This document shows, piece after piece, positions 9,025 to 18,115 of a stretch of DNA of 64,000 nt. The notes under the pieces are model-generated. The model did not search any database, had not been told where the DNA came from, and saw only the letters and a list, made by a program, of their open reading frames with translations. The stretch is from the NCBI RefSeq assembly GCF_013409745.1, contig NZ_JACCBH010000001.1, forward strand, positions 1-64,000. The letters run 5' to 3'. The DNA comes from Microbacterium pseudoresistens. GTDB lineage: Bacteria; Actinomycetota; Actinomycetes; Actinomycetales; Microbacteriaceae. The translations under genes and the position numbers were made by a program. Each line of letters opens with the position of its first letter. Within the stretch, counting starts at the first letter, position 1.

Positions 9025-10932
9025 ATGCCCGTTTCGCCCTACGGATCCTGGCCCTCGCCGATCTCGGCCGCCGACCTCGCCGTCTCGGGCGCACGGCTGG
9101 ACGGCGCCCGCTTCGCCGCGAACGGCATCCACTGGGGCGAATCGGTCGCGCAGGAGAAGGGGCGCATGAGCGTGCGCCGCATGGACGAGAACGGCGCGAT
9201 CCACGAGGTGCTCCGCGCGCCGTGGAGCACCCGCTCCCGCGTGCACGAGTACGGCGGGGGGTCGTGGACCGTTGCCGACGACGGCACCCTGTTCTTCGTC
9301 GACGCCGAGGATCAGCGTGTCAGGCGTCTGGATCCGGGCGCCCGGGAGCCCATCGCCCTCACCGCCGTCGGCCCGCGCTACGGCGGGCTCGCTCTGCAGC
9401 ATGGGCGCCTGCTCGCCGTGCGCGAAGACCTGCGCCCCGACCCGCATCGGCGAGCGATCGTCATCGTCCCGCAAGACGGCTCCGCGGCCGACGACGATGC
9501 CGCGTTGACCGTGATCGTGCAGGGCAGCGCGTTCTGGGCGCACCCCGCGCTCTCCCCCGACGGCACGCGCGTCGCGTGCGTGGAGTGGAGCGGACGGCGG
9601 ATGCCGTGGGAGTCGGCGAGACTGCTGCTCGCTGCCGTCGGCGACGATGCGAGCGCGGTCCTGGAGACGCGCGCCGCGCTGCAGCCCGAGTGGGTCGATG
9701 ACCGCACCCTGCTGTACGCCGACGACCCGACGGGGCGCTGGAACCTGCAGCGCGTCGCGGTGGACGGGCTCTCCCCGCGCGGAGACGCGCGTCCCGTAGC
9801 CCCCGCCGATGCCGACACGGGCGGCGGACTGTGGGTGCTGGGCCAGCGTTGGTACCGGCCGCTGGCCGACGGCCGTGTCGTCGCGGTGCGCACGAACGGC
9901 GCCGACGAGCTGGTCGTCCTCTCGCCGGACGGCGAGGAGCGGTCCCTGCCTGTGCCGTTCACCGCCGACCTCAGCATCGAGGATGCGCGCACGGATGCCG
10001 CCGGAACACGGGTGCTCGTGACCGGACAGGGCGATCAGGTCACGCCAGGACTGTGGATCGTCGACATCGACGACGACGTGGTCGTGGCCCTGCGCGGCGG
10101 CGACGCCGCTGATCCGGCATGGATCCCCCCGGCGCGGAGGATGACCTTCCCCGGTCCGCGGGGCCCGGTGCACGCGTTCGACCATCCGCCGGCCAACCCC
10201 GACGCCTCCGCACCGGAGGGCGAGCTGCCGCCCTACATCGTCTCGGTGCACGGCGGGCCGACCGCGCACGTCTCCGGCGCCGTGGCACTGTGGATCGCCC
10301 ATCTCACCAGTCGCGGCATCGGCGTGCTCGAGGTGAACTACGGCGGCTCCAGCGGTTACGGGCGCGCGTACCGCGAACGCCTGGACAGGCAGTGGGGCAT
10401 CGTCGACGTCGACGACGTCATCGCCGCCGCACGCGGCCTCGTCGACGAGGGCATCGCCGATCCGCGGCGGCTTGCGATTCGCGGCGGCTCGGCCGGCGGC
10501 TGGACCGTGCTGTCGGCCCTCGTGCGCGGCGGTGTGTTCGCCGCGGGGATCAGCCGCTACGGCGTGAGCGACCTGCGCACGCTCGCCGAAGACACCCACG
10601 ACTTCGAGCGCTACTACCTCGACGGCCTCGTCGGCCCCCTCCCCGATGCCGAAGCGGTGTACATCGAGCGCTCACCGCTCACGCACGCCGAACGCATCGA
10701 CGTGCCCGTGCTCATCCTGCAAGGCGAAGACGATCGTGTCGTGCCGCCCGCGCAGTCCGAGGCGATCCGCGACGCCCTCGCCGCCCGCGGCGTGCCGCAC
10801 GAATACCTGCTCTTCCCCGGCGAGGGGCACGGCTTCCGACAGGCGGAGACGGTGATCGCCGCCGCCGAGGCGGAGCTTGCCTTCCTCGGCCGGGTCTTCC
10901 GCTTCACGCCCGCGCCTGACGCCGCGCCCTGA
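9025..10932 (+). CDS. S9 family serine peptidase (prolyl oligopeptidase / acylaminoacyl-peptidase type)
   Basis: A 635-residue cytoplasmic peptidase. The N-terminal ~380 residues form a WD/beta-propeller-like domain (repeated blocks such as PRYGGLALQHGRLLAV). The C-terminal alpha/beta-hydrolase domain has Ser489 in RGGSAGGW, Asp570 in QGEDDRVVP and His602 in GEGHGF. The propeller usually restricts access to short peptides. No signal peptide is seen. Start ATG 9025 is supported by a TAGGCT hexamer 6 nt upstream. Physiological substrate unknown. Confidence 0.92.
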   Translation: MPVSPYGSWPSPISAADLAVSGARLDGARFAANGIHWGESVAQEKGRMSVRRMDENGAIHEVLRAPWSTRSRVHEYGGGSWTVADDGTLFFVDAEDQRVRRLDPGAREPIALTAVGPRYGGLALQHGRLLAVREDLRPDPHRRAIVIVPQDGSAADDDAALTVIVQGSAFWAHPALSPDGTRVACVEWSGRRMPWESARLLLAAVGDDASAVLETRAALQPEWVDDRTLLYADDPTGRWNLQRVAVDGLSPRGDARPVAPADADTGGGLWVLGQRWYRPLADGRVVAVRTNGADELVVLSPDGEERSLPVPFTADLSIEDARTDAAGTRVLVTGQGDQVTPGLWIVDIDDDVVVALRGGDAADPAWIPPARRMTFPGPRGPVHAFDHPPANPDASAPEGELPPYIVSVHGGPTAHVSGAVALWIAHLTSRGIGVLEVNYGGSSGYGRAYRERLDRQWGIVDVDDVIAAARGLVDEGIADPRRLAIRGGSAGGWTVLSALVRGGVFAAGISRYGVSDLRTLAEDTHDFERYYLDGLVGPLPDAEAVYIERSPLTHAERIDVPVLILQGEDDRVVPPAQSEAIRDALAARGVPHEYLLFPGEGHGFRQAETVIAAAEAELAFLGRVFRFTPAPDAAP

Positions 10933-10955
10933 GTCGTGGCCCCGATCCGTATCGG

Positions 10956-11432
10956 CTATTCGCCCATCCGGTTGCGGGTGCGCATGGCGCGCTCCGCCTC
11001 GCGCGTGTCCTGGCGCTCGCGCAGGGTCTGGCGCTTGTCGTACTCGCGCTTGCCCTTCGCCAGGGCGATCTCGACCTTGGCACGACCGTCGGAGAAGTAG
11101 AGCTTCAGCGGGATGAGCGTGTAGCCGCCCGCCTGCACGGCGTGGGCGAGCTTGAGGATCTCGTCCTTGTGCAGCAGCAGCTTGCGCTCGCGCTTGGCGG
11201 CGTGGTTGGTCCAGTGGCCCTGCGAGTACTCCGGGATGTGCACGGCGTCGAGGAAGGCCTCATTGCCGCGCACGAACGCGTAGCCGTCGCTGAGGTTCGC
11301 CCTGCCCTGCCGCAGCGACTTCACCTCGGTGCCGGTGAGGACGAGCCCCGCCTCGTACGACTTCTCGATGGAGTAGTCGTGACGCGCGCGACGATTGGTC
11401 GCGACGACCTTCTCCCCGCGTTCCCTGGGCAT
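10956..11432 (-). CDS. smpB: SsrA-binding protein SmpB
   Basis: A 158-residue tmRNA partner needed for trans-translation rescue of stalled ribosomes. Visible signatures are [34 protein letters not shown] and the basic C-terminal tail [19 protein letters not shown] at 11432 has AGGAGA upstream. It follows ftsX on the same strand, as in mycobacteria (ftsE-ftsX-smpB). A TAGACT at 11516-11521 could be its own -10, giving an ~80-nt leader. No tmRNA gene is visible nearby. Confidence 0.96.
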   Translation of the reverse strand: MPRERGEKVVATNRRARHDYSIEKSYEAGLVLTGTEVKSLRQGRANLSDGYAFVRGNEAFLDAVHIPEYSQGHWTNHAAKRERKLLLHKDEILKLAHAVQAGGYTLIPLKLYFSDGRAKVEIALAKGKREYDKRQTLRERQDTREAERAMRTRNRMGE

Positions 11433-11528
11433 GGCGCTCTCCTGACGGCGATCTGTGATGTTTCCCGGCGGATGCACCGGGCTCTGCCCGGCGGCATACG
11501 CCGGGGCAGCCCGTCAGTCTAGCAAGCG

Positions 11529-12443
11529 TCAGGCGCGCAGCCAGCGCCGGATGGCGAATCCGGCCGACAGCGCCGCGAGGATGATGCCGATGCCGATGAG
11601 CACCGGCACGACGAGCACCGCATCCTGCATCGTGATCCACGACGTGATGAACGACACCCGCCCGCGCAGGTACCCCTGCACGCCGAAGTGCACGCCCAGC
11701 AGCACGGCCGCGCTGGCGAGGATCGAGCCGATGACGGCCGCGAACACGCCCTCGAGCACGAACGGCGTCTGGATGAACCGGTTCGAGGCGCCCACAAGGC
11801 GCATGATGCCGATCTCCTTGCGCCGCGCATACGCCGAGAGCCGGATGGTCGTGGCGATGAGCAGCACGGCCGCGATGAGCATGAGCACCGCGATGCCGAC
11901 GGCGATGTAGGTCGCCACCGTGAGCGCGGAGAACAGCGGATCGAGGTACTCGAGCTGGTCGGTCACCTCTTCGACGCCGGGAACGCCCTGGAACGCCTCG
12001 ACGATGACGGAGGACTGCGTCTGGTCCTTGAGGTTGACCCAGTACACCTCGTTCATCTGCTCGGGGGTGATGACGCCGGCGTAGTCGTCGCCCACGAGGT
12101 CCAGCGTGCGCTGGTAGACCTCGTCGCGATCCTCGAAGCGCATGTCGGCGATGAGCGGGGCGAGCGTGTCGCTCTCGAGCTCTGCGCGTACGGAATCGAG
12201 CTGATCCTGGGTCGCCACGCCGTCGACGCAGGTGTCGGTCGTCGAGACCTCCGAGCACATGTACACCGCGACCTGCGCGCGATCCTGCCAGAAGGCGCGC
12301 ATCGTGCCGATCTGGGACTGCATGAGAATCGCCGCACCCACGAAGGTGAGCGACACGAAGGTGACCAGCACCACCGAGATGACCATGGAGGCGTTGCGGC
12401 GAAGGCCGGTCAGCGCCTCGGAGAGGATGAGTCCGAGCCTCAT
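11529..12443 (-). CDS. ftsX: Cell division protein FtsX (ABC-like permease)
   Basis: A 304-residue membrane protein with four predicted membrane segments: one near residues 18-42, then an extracellular domain to about 165, then three TM helices to the C-terminus. FtsEX transmits ATP hydrolysis across the membrane to activate peptidoglycan hydrolases at the septum. Two Cys in the extracellular loop (MCSEVSTTDTCVDG) could form a disulfide. The start overlaps ftsE by 4 bp. The NlpC/P60 gene just upstream of ftsE is a plausible hydrolase partner, which is inference. Confidence 0.95.
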   Translation of the reverse strand: MRLGLILSEALTGLRRNASMVISVVLVTFVSLTFVGAAILMQSQIGTMRAFWQDRAQVAVYMCSEVSTTDTCVDGVATQDQLDSVRAELESDTLAPLIADMRFEDRDEVYQRTLDLVGDDYAGVITPEQMNEVYWVNLKDQTQSSVIVEAFQGVPGVEEVTDQLEYLDPLFSALTVATYIAVGIAVLMLIAAVLLIATTIRLSAYARRKEIGIMRLVGASNRFIQTPFVLEGVFAAVIGSILASAAVLLGVHFGVQGYLRGRVSFITSWITMQDAVLVVPVLIGIGIILAALSAGFAIRRWLRA

Positions 12444-13432
12444 GACGTCGGCCCCACTTCCTCATCGCCCGCATCCAGGCCCAGCCGGTCGGCCAGCCCC
12501 AGCTCTGCGACATCCACCTCCGGGGCGCTTGCCGGAGCATCCGGTTCCTGCGTCGTCGGCGTCGTCTCCGCGACGGGCGGGACCTCCTGCGCCTTCGCGT
12601 GAGACGCCGCCGCCTTCGCGGTCTCCTCCGCCGTGGCAGGGTCGGCGATCGCCTCGGCACTCTGGCGTTGCACCTCGAGCACCGCGGTGAGAGCGGCCGT
12701 CGCGGCGGCACCCTTGACCGCCGCGGGCTCCAGGGTCGGCACGTGCGAGGTGTCGCCGTAGCCGCCGTGCACCTCGTCGCGCACGAGCTCGCCGTCGCGC
12801 AGCTCGATCACGCGGCGCTGCATCTGGTTGACGAAAGCGGCCTCGTGCGTGGCCATGAGCACGGTCGTGCCGCCGGCGTTGATTCGTGCGAGCAGCTGCA
12901 TGATGTCGACCGACGTGCCGGGGTCGAGGTTCCCCGTCGGCTCGTCGGCGAGCACGATGGCCGGGCGGTTGACGATGGCGCGGGCGATCGCCACGCGCTG
13001 CTGCTCGCCGCCGGACAGCTCGTGCGGCAGGCGCTTCTCCTTGCCCGCCAGTCCGACCAGCTCGAGCGCCTCGGGAACGGCCTGATGGATGAATCCGCGC
13101 GAGGATCCGATCACCTGCAGGGTGAACGCGACGTTCTGGAACACGGTCTTGGACGGCAGCAGCCGGAAGTCCTGGAAGACCGAGCCGACGTTACGCCGGA
13201 AGTAGGGCACCTTGCGGTTCGCGATGCTCTTCAGATCGCGCCCCAGCACGGTGACCCGCCCCGACGACGGCGTCTCCTCGCGGAGGATGAGCTGGAGACA
13301 GGAGGACTTTCCGGATCCGGAGGCTCCGACCAGGAAGACGAACTCGCCTCGCTGCACTTCGAAGTCGACTCCGGACAACGCGGGACGCTTGGTACCTCGG
13401 TAGCGCTTGGTGACGTTCTCGAATCGGATCAT
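12440..13432 (-). CDS. ftsE: Cell division ATP-binding protein FtsE with extended C-terminus
   Basis: A 330-residue protein. The ABC ATPase core has Walker A 36-43 (GASGSGKS), signature LSGGEQQR at 139-146, Walker B VLADEPTG at about 160-167 and the switch His196. FtsE is normally ~230 residues. Here about 100 extra residues follow position 229: Ala/Glu/Pro-rich, low-complexity and acidic, ending in VAELGLADRLGLDAGDEE. The tail looks disordered and its role is unknown. ATG 13432 lies 9 nt after a TAGGCT hexamer, leaving almost no leader. Confidence 0.95.
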   Translation of the reverse strand: MIRFENVTKRYRGTKRPALSGVDFEVQRGEFVFLVGASGSGKSSCLQLILREETPSSGRVTVLGRDLKSIANRKVPYFRRNVGSVFQDFRLLPSKTVFQNVAFTLQVIGSSRGFIHQAVPEALELVGLAGKEKRLPHELSGGEQQRVAIARAIVNRPAIVLADEPTGNLDPGTSVDIMQLLARINAGGTTVLMATHEAAFVNQMQRRVIELRDGELVRDEVHGGYGDTSHVPTLEPAAVKGAAATAALTAVLEVQRQSAEAIADPATAEETAKAAASHAKAQEVPPVAETTPTTQEPDAPASAPEVDVAELGLADRLGLDAGDEEVGPTS

Positions 13433-13549
13433 GGCGAGGTCAGCCTAAGACGAGCCCGGCTTTCCCGACCGCTGCGACACCCCGCCCCCGCGCACACTCA
13501 GCTGACGCACAAGGCCCGTGCACGGGGCTGGTGCCGTTGCGCGGCGCCG

Positions 13550-14182
13550 TCAGAGGCGGATGTAGACGGGCGAGCCCCAGATGCCGCGGTGCTCGACGTA
13601 GCGGCGCCAGTCCGGCGAGTCGATCATCCCGCCGGCGCCGTCGTAGATGCCGATGTGCTGACCGGGCCACCATAGCAGGTCGCCCGCCTGCGCCTCGCTG
13701 GGCGAGATGATGGTCGCCAGCGCCGCCTGGTTGTCGGCACCCCGCGGAAGGCCGATGCCGAACTGGCCGAACACGTACTGCACGAGGCCGTCGCACGAGA
13801 ACGAGTCGGCGGGGTTGTTGCCCGTGCCGTAGGGCACGACGCCGACGAACTGCTCGGCGTATGCGACGATGTTCGCCCCGGAGTAGTCCTGGGACGGCGG
13901 AGCGAAGTCGGGCGAGTCGACCGAGGCTGGCGACGGATCGGAGCCGGTGTCGGGCTCGACGACGGGCGGCGGCGTGTACACGGATTCGTATCCATCGCGC
14001 ACGGTCGGCTGCGTCTGCGCGGCCGAGGCCACGACGTACGTCTGCGGGGGGACGACCAGCGACACGGTCTCGGGGGACGCCCAGGCATCCGACGGCGCAG
14101 CGGCGTGCGCGGTCATCGCGGCGAAGGGAACGATAAGGGTTGCGATCGCGGTGGTCGCCGCGACTCTGCGTGTCAAAGCCAT
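13550..14182 (-). CDS. Secreted NlpC/P60-family cell-wall endopeptidase
   Basis: A 210-residue exported protein. A signal peptide (basic MALTRR, hydrophobic 8-27, cleavage probably after AHA near 28) precedes a Pro/Ser-rich linker and a C-terminal NlpC/P60 domain (about 100-210). Catalytic Cys130 lies in DSFSCDGLVQYVF and His176 in PGQHIGIY. These enzymes cut gamma-D-Glu-diamino-acid bonds in peptidoglycan stems. ATG at 14182 is supported by a TAGGGT hexamer 7 nt upstream; the frame is open further upstream. The next gene, 117 bp downstream, is ftsE, whose complex activates such hydrolases in other bacteria. Confidence 0.88.
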   Translation of the reverse strand: MALTRRVAATTAIATLIVPFAAMTAHAAAPSDAWASPETVSLVVPPQTYVVASAAQTQPTVRDGYESVYTPPPVVEPDTGSDPSPASVDSPDFAPPSQDYSGANIVAYAEQFVGVVPYGTGNNPADSFSCDGLVQYVFGQFGIGLPRGADNQAALATIISPSEAQAGDLLWWPGQHIGIYDGAGGMIDSPDWRRYVEHRGIWGSPVYIRL

Positions 14183-14189
14183 CGCGCCC

Positions 14190-14195
14190 ACCCTA
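14190..14195 (-). promoter_or_regulatory. -10-like hexamer of leaderless NlpC/P60 gene
   Basis: TAGGGT read leftward, 7 nt before the ATG at 14182. Confidence 0.5.
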
Positions 14196-14247
14196 GGCGA
14201 TGCGCGGCGCCGCTTTCTGGGAAACGCGTCAGTTTCCCCAGAAAGCA

Positions 14248-15360
14248 TCAGTCCTCATCGTCGCTGCGCTTGCGCCAGCGGATGCCGGCCGAGATGAACC
14301 CGTCGAGGTCGCCGTCGAAGACCGTGGCGGGGTTTCCCGACTCGAAGCCCGTGCGCAGATCCTTCACGAGCTGCTGCCCGTAGAGGAAGTAGGAGCGCAT
14401 CTGGTCGCCCCAGCTCGCCGTGATCGTGCCGGCGAGCTCCTTCTTCTTGGCCGCTTCCTCCTCCTTCTGCAGCAGCAGCAGGCGGGTCTGGAGCACGCGC
14501 ATCGCGGCGGCGCGGTTCTGGATCTGCGACTTCTCGTTCTGCATTGACACGACGATCCCAGTCGGCAGGTGGGTGAGACGCACGGCCGAGTCGGTGGTGT
14601 TGACCGACTGGCCGCCGGGGCCCGACGAGCGGAACACATCGACCCGGATGTCGTTCTCCGGGATGTCGACCTCGGTGGCCTCCTCCATGAGCGGGATGAC
14701 CTCGACGGCGGCGAACGAGGTCTGCCGCTTGTCGGCGGAGCCGAACGGGCTGATCCGCGCGAGCCGATGCGTGCCGGCCTCGACCGACAGCGTGCCGAAG
14801 GCGTACGGGGCGTCGATCTCGAACGTGGCCGACTTGATTCCCGCCCCCTCGGCGTAGGACGTGTCCATGACCTTGACGGGATACTTGTGCTGCTCCGCCC
14901 AGCGCAGATACATGCGCATGAGCATCTCGGCGAAGTCGGTGGCGTCGTCGCCGCCGGCACCGGAGCGGATCGTGATGATGGCGGCGCGGTCGTCGTACTC
15001 GCCGTCGAGGAGCGTCTGCACCTCGAGCTGGTTGATGACGTCGGTGAGCGCGGCGAGCTCGGCGCGCGCCTCGGCGGCCGACTCCTCGTCGTCCATCTCG
15101 TTGGCCAGCTCCACGAGCACCTCGAGGTCGTCGAGGCGCTGCTCCACCTCGCTCACGCGCTTGAGCTCGGCCTGCTTGTGGCTGAGCGCGCTGGTGACCT
15201 TCTGCGCCTTGTCGGGGTCGTCCCAGAGATCGGGGGCACCCGCCTCTTCGCTGAGCCGGGCGATGTCGGTGCGCAGACCGTCGGTGTTCACGACCTCGCG
15301 GATGTCGCCGAAGGTCTGACGGATGGCCGCGATGTCGGCGGAGAGATCGAGTTCGAGCAT
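14248..15360 (-). CDS. prfB: Peptide chain release factor 2
   Basis: A 370-residue class I release factor that recognises UGA and UAA. The anticodon-mimic SPF tripeptide is at 204-206 and the catalytic GGQ at 249-251 ([17 protein letters not shown]). The frame is continuous: there is no internal UGA programmed-frameshift site as in E. coli. ATG at 15360 begins the canonical LELDLSADI; a TAGTCT hexamer ends 8 nt upstream. Divergent from the MFS gene with a 67-bp gap. Confidence 0.97.
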   Translation of the reverse strand: MLELDLSADIAAIRQTFGDIREVVNTDGLRTDIARLSEEAGAPDLWDDPDKAQKVTSALSHKQAELKRVSEVEQRLDDLEVLVELANEMDDEESAAEARAELAALTDVINQLEVQTLLDGEYDDRAAIITIRSGAGGDDATDFAEMLMRMYLRWAEQHKYPVKVMDTSYAEGAGIKSATFEIDAPYAFGTLSVEAGTHRLARISPFGSADKRQTSFAAVEVIPLMEEATEVDIPENDIRVDVFRSSGPGGQSVNTTDSAVRLTHLPTGIVVSMQNEKSQIQNRAAAMRVLQTRLLLLQKEEEAAKKKELAGTITASWGDQMRSYFLYGQQLVKDLRTGFESGNPATVFDGDLDGFISAGIRWRKRSDDED

Positions 15361-15414
15361 GGCACTCCAGACTACCGCGACTGGCCGGGCGGAACTGGCC
15401 GTGGATCGCGGGAG

Positions 15415-15420
15415 TAGCGT
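15415..15420 (+). promoter_or_regulatory. -10-like hexamer of leaderless MFS gene
   Basis: TAGCGT ending 7 nt before the GTG at 15428. Confidence 0.5.
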
Positions 15421-15427
15421 ATGGCGG

Positions 15428-16717
15428 GTGAGCAGCAGCGCATCCTCGGTCCTTCTCCGCTTCGGGCCGATGGTGTACCTGCCCACGATCCTCTTCGCCC
15501 TGGGCGAAGGCGCCGTGCTGCCGCTGATTCCCGTGATCGCCGCCGCACGCGGGGCTGATCTCGCCTCGGCCGCCCTCGTCGCCTCCGCGCTCGTGGTCGG
15601 TCAGCTGTGCGGCAATCTGCCCGCCGGCTGGCTGGTGGCGCGCATCGGCGAACGGTTCACGATGACCATCGCCGCGGCCGTCTCGCTGCTGGGCGCGGTC
15701 GCCAGCGCGCTGGCGCCGAGCCTCGCGCTGTTCAGCGCCGCGGTGTTCGTGATCGGGATGTCCGCGGCCGCTTTCGCGCTGGCCAGACATGCCTTCATGA
15801 CCACGCGAGTGCCCCTCGCCTTCCGCGCACGGGCCCTCGCCCTGCTGGGCGGATCCTTCCGGCTCGGCATGTTCATCGGCCCGTTCGTCGCCGCAGGACT
15901 GCTGGGGGTGTTCCACACCGAGATCTCGGCGCTGTGGTTCTTCGCCGTGTGCTTGATCGTTCTCATCGTGCTCGTCGTGTTCGGTCCCGACCCCGAGGCC
16001 CAGGCGTCCGCCGATGAGGCGGCGGCGCGCTCCCACCGCGACGAGGCCGGCCTCGCGGAGGATTCCGGTGAGGCGGTGAGCGGATCGATCCCCACGGCCG
16101 AGCGCATCGGCGTGTTCCAGACGATGCGGCGCTATCGCCGGGTGCTCTCGCGCGTGGGTGCCGCAGCGGCCTGCCTGTCGGCCGTGCGCTCGGCCCGGCA
16201 GGTCGTGCTGCCGCTGTGGGGCGTGTCGATCGGGCTCGATGCGCCGACGATCGCGCTCGTGGTGGGCGTCTCGGGAGCGATCGACTTCGCCCTCTTCTAC
16301 GCCGGCGGGCAGGTGATGGACCGATTCGGACGGCTCTGGGCGGCGCTGCCGTCGATGATCCTCATGGGCGGCGGATTCATCGCGCTGTCGTTCACGCACG
16401 ACCTCGACTCCCACCTGCTGTGGTTCGGCATGTTGGCCGCGGTGCTCGGCGTGGGCAACGGACTCTCCAGCGGCATCCTGATGACCCTCGGCGCCGATAT
16501 CGCGCCGCAGCGCGACCCGGCGCCGTTCCTCGGATCGTGGCGCACGCTCACCGATGCCGGCGGTGCGACGGCACCGCTGCTGTACGCGGGGATCGCCGCC
16601 GTCGCCACGGTGTCGATCGCCACCGCGGCGATCGGCGTCATCGGCTTGCTGGGTGCGGCGGGCTTCCTGTACTGGATCCCCCGGCACGTCCCGGGCGCCG
16701 CTTCTGTCGAGGAATGA
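15428..16717 (+). CDS. Major facilitator superfamily transporter
   Basis: A 429-residue membrane protein with about 12 hydrophobic segments in two halves, separated by a hydrophilic loop near residues 185-230. The early GNLPAGWLVARIGERF loop matches the MFS A-motif region between TM2 and TM3, and VMDRFGRLWAAL repeats it in the second half. Substrate cannot be told; drug or metabolite efflux is usual. I chose GTG at 15428 because a TAGCGT hexamer lies 7 nt upstream and hydrophobic sequence begins soon after; the frame is open further upstream over prfB. Confidence 0.85.
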   Translation: MSSSASSVLLRFGPMVYLPTILFALGEGAVLPLIPVIAAARGADLASAALVASALVVGQLCGNLPAGWLVARIGERFTMTIAAAVSLLGAVASALAPSLALFSAAVFVIGMSAAAFALARHAFMTTRVPLAFRARALALLGGSFRLGMFIGPFVAAGLLGVFHTEISALWFFAVCLIVLIVLVVFGPDPEAQASADEAAARSHRDEAGLAEDSGEAVSGSIPTAERIGVFQTMRRYRRVLSRVGAAAACLSAVRSARQVVLPLWGVSIGLDAPTIALVVGVSGAIDFALFYAGGQVMDRFGRLWAALPSMILMGGGFIALSFTHDLDSHLLWFGMLAAVLGVGNGLSSGILMTLGADIAPQRDPAPFLGSWRTLTDAGGATAPLLYAGIAAVATVSIATAAIGVIGLLGAAGFLYWIPRHVPGAASVEE

Positions 16718-16753
16718 TGAGGCGAGTGACGGATGCGGGTCCGGTTCGAGCGC

Positions 16754-17170
16754 TCAGCCGAGTGGGCGGGCCGCACGCAAGTCGTCGAGCATCGCCTTCG
16801 GGATTGCAAATGCACCCGCTGCGTGGTTCACGAGCAGTCCGATCTCGGGGTTCATGCCCTTCACGAGCACCCGCCCGTCCATGGGAACCGCGTACTGCGC
16901 GACCTCGATCGTCTGCTGGAGGGCGGCGACGCTCGAGGCGATCACGTGGTAGTCGACGTTCTCGATCCGCGAGGTCACGGGCTCGATGGGTCCCTGCTCG
17001 GGATCAGTCACCGAGGGCACGTAGATCGTCGACGCCATGAATGCGTCGACGAGATCGATGTGCGTGACCTCGCCGGCCTCGGCGCGCAGCGCGAGCGCAG
17101 CCAGCTCATCGGGTTCGGCCGCGGCGGAGCCGGGCTCGGGAGGATCGGGAAGCTGTGCATCGTCCGTCAT
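16754..17170 (-). CDS. Small SseB N-terminal-domain-like protein
   Basis: A 138-residue protein without signal or membrane segment. LVDAFMASTIYVPSV and the end GMNPEIGLLVNHAAGAFAIPKAM resemble the core of the SseB N-terminal domain, so it may be a shorter relative of the gene at 21-830. ATG 17170 is preceded by GAGAGGAT. Convergent with the MFS gene. It lies 55 bp beyond the end of the tadG-like gene on the same strand and may be the last member of that transcript. Function unknown. Confidence 0.65.
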   Translation of the reverse strand: MTDDAQLPDPPEPGSAAAEPDELAALALRAEAGEVTHIDLVDAFMASTIYVPSVTDPEQGPIEPVTSRIENVDYHVIASSVAALQQTIEVAQYAVPMDGRVLVKGMNPEIGLLVNHAAGAFAIPKAMLDDLRAARPLG

Positions 17171-17225
17171 GATGTTCCGATCCTCTCAGATGCCATCGGC
17201 GCGAACCTGACCTGCGCAGACGCGT

Positions 17226-17630
17226 TCAGCGCAGCGCGGTGCGGCTCGTCGCGGTTGACCGCAGCACCACGAGGTCGGGCACGACCTCGCTGAACAGCGG
17301 GGGCGACCACTGTGCCGAGACGGTCACGCGCGCGGACGCGCCGTCGGGACTGGCCGCGTCGACCAGCTGCGCGCGAGCGAGCACGTCGACCACGGCCTGC
17401 GCCTGTTCCCGCACGGCCCCGTCGGTGAGGTGCGCACGCACGCCATCGGCATCGACCTCGATCGTGAATCCATCGGCTCCGGCGAGCGCGGCAGCATCCG
17501 CCACGGAGTCCAGCCGGCGCTGGGCAACGTAGAGGTCTGTCGCGCACACGCACACGTAGACGACCGCGAGCGCGAGAACGACGTAGCCGAGCAGCAGCGG
17601 GAGCGTGCTTCCACGGTCGTCGCGGATCAA
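17226..17630 (-). CDS. TadG-like pilus-assembly/pseudopilin protein
   Basis: A 134-residue protein starting RDDRGSTLPLLLGYVVLALAVVYV, a short basic head then a pilin-like hydrophobic helix. DSVADAAALAGADGF matches the TadG/Rv3654c pattern. I placed the start at TTG 17630, which overlaps the TGA of the preceding gene (TTGA) and has GGAGGGAG upstream; no ATG or GTG lies between it and the helix. Last gene of the Tad locus, probably a minor pilin or envelope anchor. Confidence 0.78.
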   Translation of the reverse strand: MIRDDRGSTLPLLLGYVVLALAVVYVCVCATDLYVAQRRLDSVADAAALAGADGFTIEVDADGVRAHLTDGAVREQAQAVVDVLARAQLVDAASPDGASARVTVSAQWSPPLFSEVVPDLVVLRSTATSRTALR

Positions 17631-18115
17631 CGCTCCCTCCAGGTACGCGAGACCTTGTACGCCGACGACGCCTCGATCGGTACCCGCGTGAAGCGCTCCA
17701 GACCGAACACGGGCGGCACGAACGGCAGCGCCACGTCGGTCGAGACCGTGACGATCACGGTCGTCCCCGCCGAGGGGCAGCTCGCCCCCGCGGGCACGCA
17801 CTGCAGAGCGACGGCCGCGGCCGAAGCGTCCAGGCCGTACTCGTCCACCGCCGCATCCATCGCACGGTCGGCCCGGAACCGGGCATCATCCACCCCGGTC
17901 GCCGTGCTCACGACGCGCGCGGTGTGGCGCGCGGCGGACTCGACGCCGAGCATCTGATCCTGGATGGTTCCGAGTGCGAGCACGAGGTACGCGAGCGGAA
18001 CAAGCAGGATCACTCCGACCGCGATGAACTCGAGAGCCGCGGATCCGCGCTCATCCCACCGGCTCGTCTGCCCATCAGGCGGCAGGAGACTCGACGCGTA
18101 CGGATCAGAAGTCAT
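17627..18115 (-). CDS. TadE-family pilin-like protein (second copy)
   Basis: A 162-residue protein. After a 20-residue hydrophilic head comes ERGSAALEFIAVGVILLVPLAYLVLAL, the TadE-type Glu-containing type IV pilin motif (G-S-A-A-L-E-F), then an extracellular domain with two Cys (LQCVPAGASC) likely in a disulfide. ATG 18115 overlaps the previous gene by 11 bp. It differs clearly from the neighbouring TadE, so this is an old duplication or a distinct minor pilin. Confidence 0.82.
   Translation of the reverse strand: MTSDPYASSLLPPDGQTSRWDERGSAALEFIAVGVILLVPLAYLVLALGTIQDQMLGVESAARHTARVVSTATGVDDARFRADRAMDAAVDEYGLDASAAAVALQCVPAGASCPSAGTTVIVTVSTDVALPFVPPVFGLERFTRVPIEASSAYKVSRTWRER

Noticed and set aside
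8830..10599. Extension of the metF open frame to 911 codons
   Set aside because: The extra part lies opposite the S9 peptidase and is not MetF-like; the ATG at 8829 has a Shine-Dalgarno and the family N-terminus.
14248..15360. Programmed +1 frameshift in prfB
   Set aside because: The frame is uninterrupted from the ATG to the stop; no early in-frame TGA.
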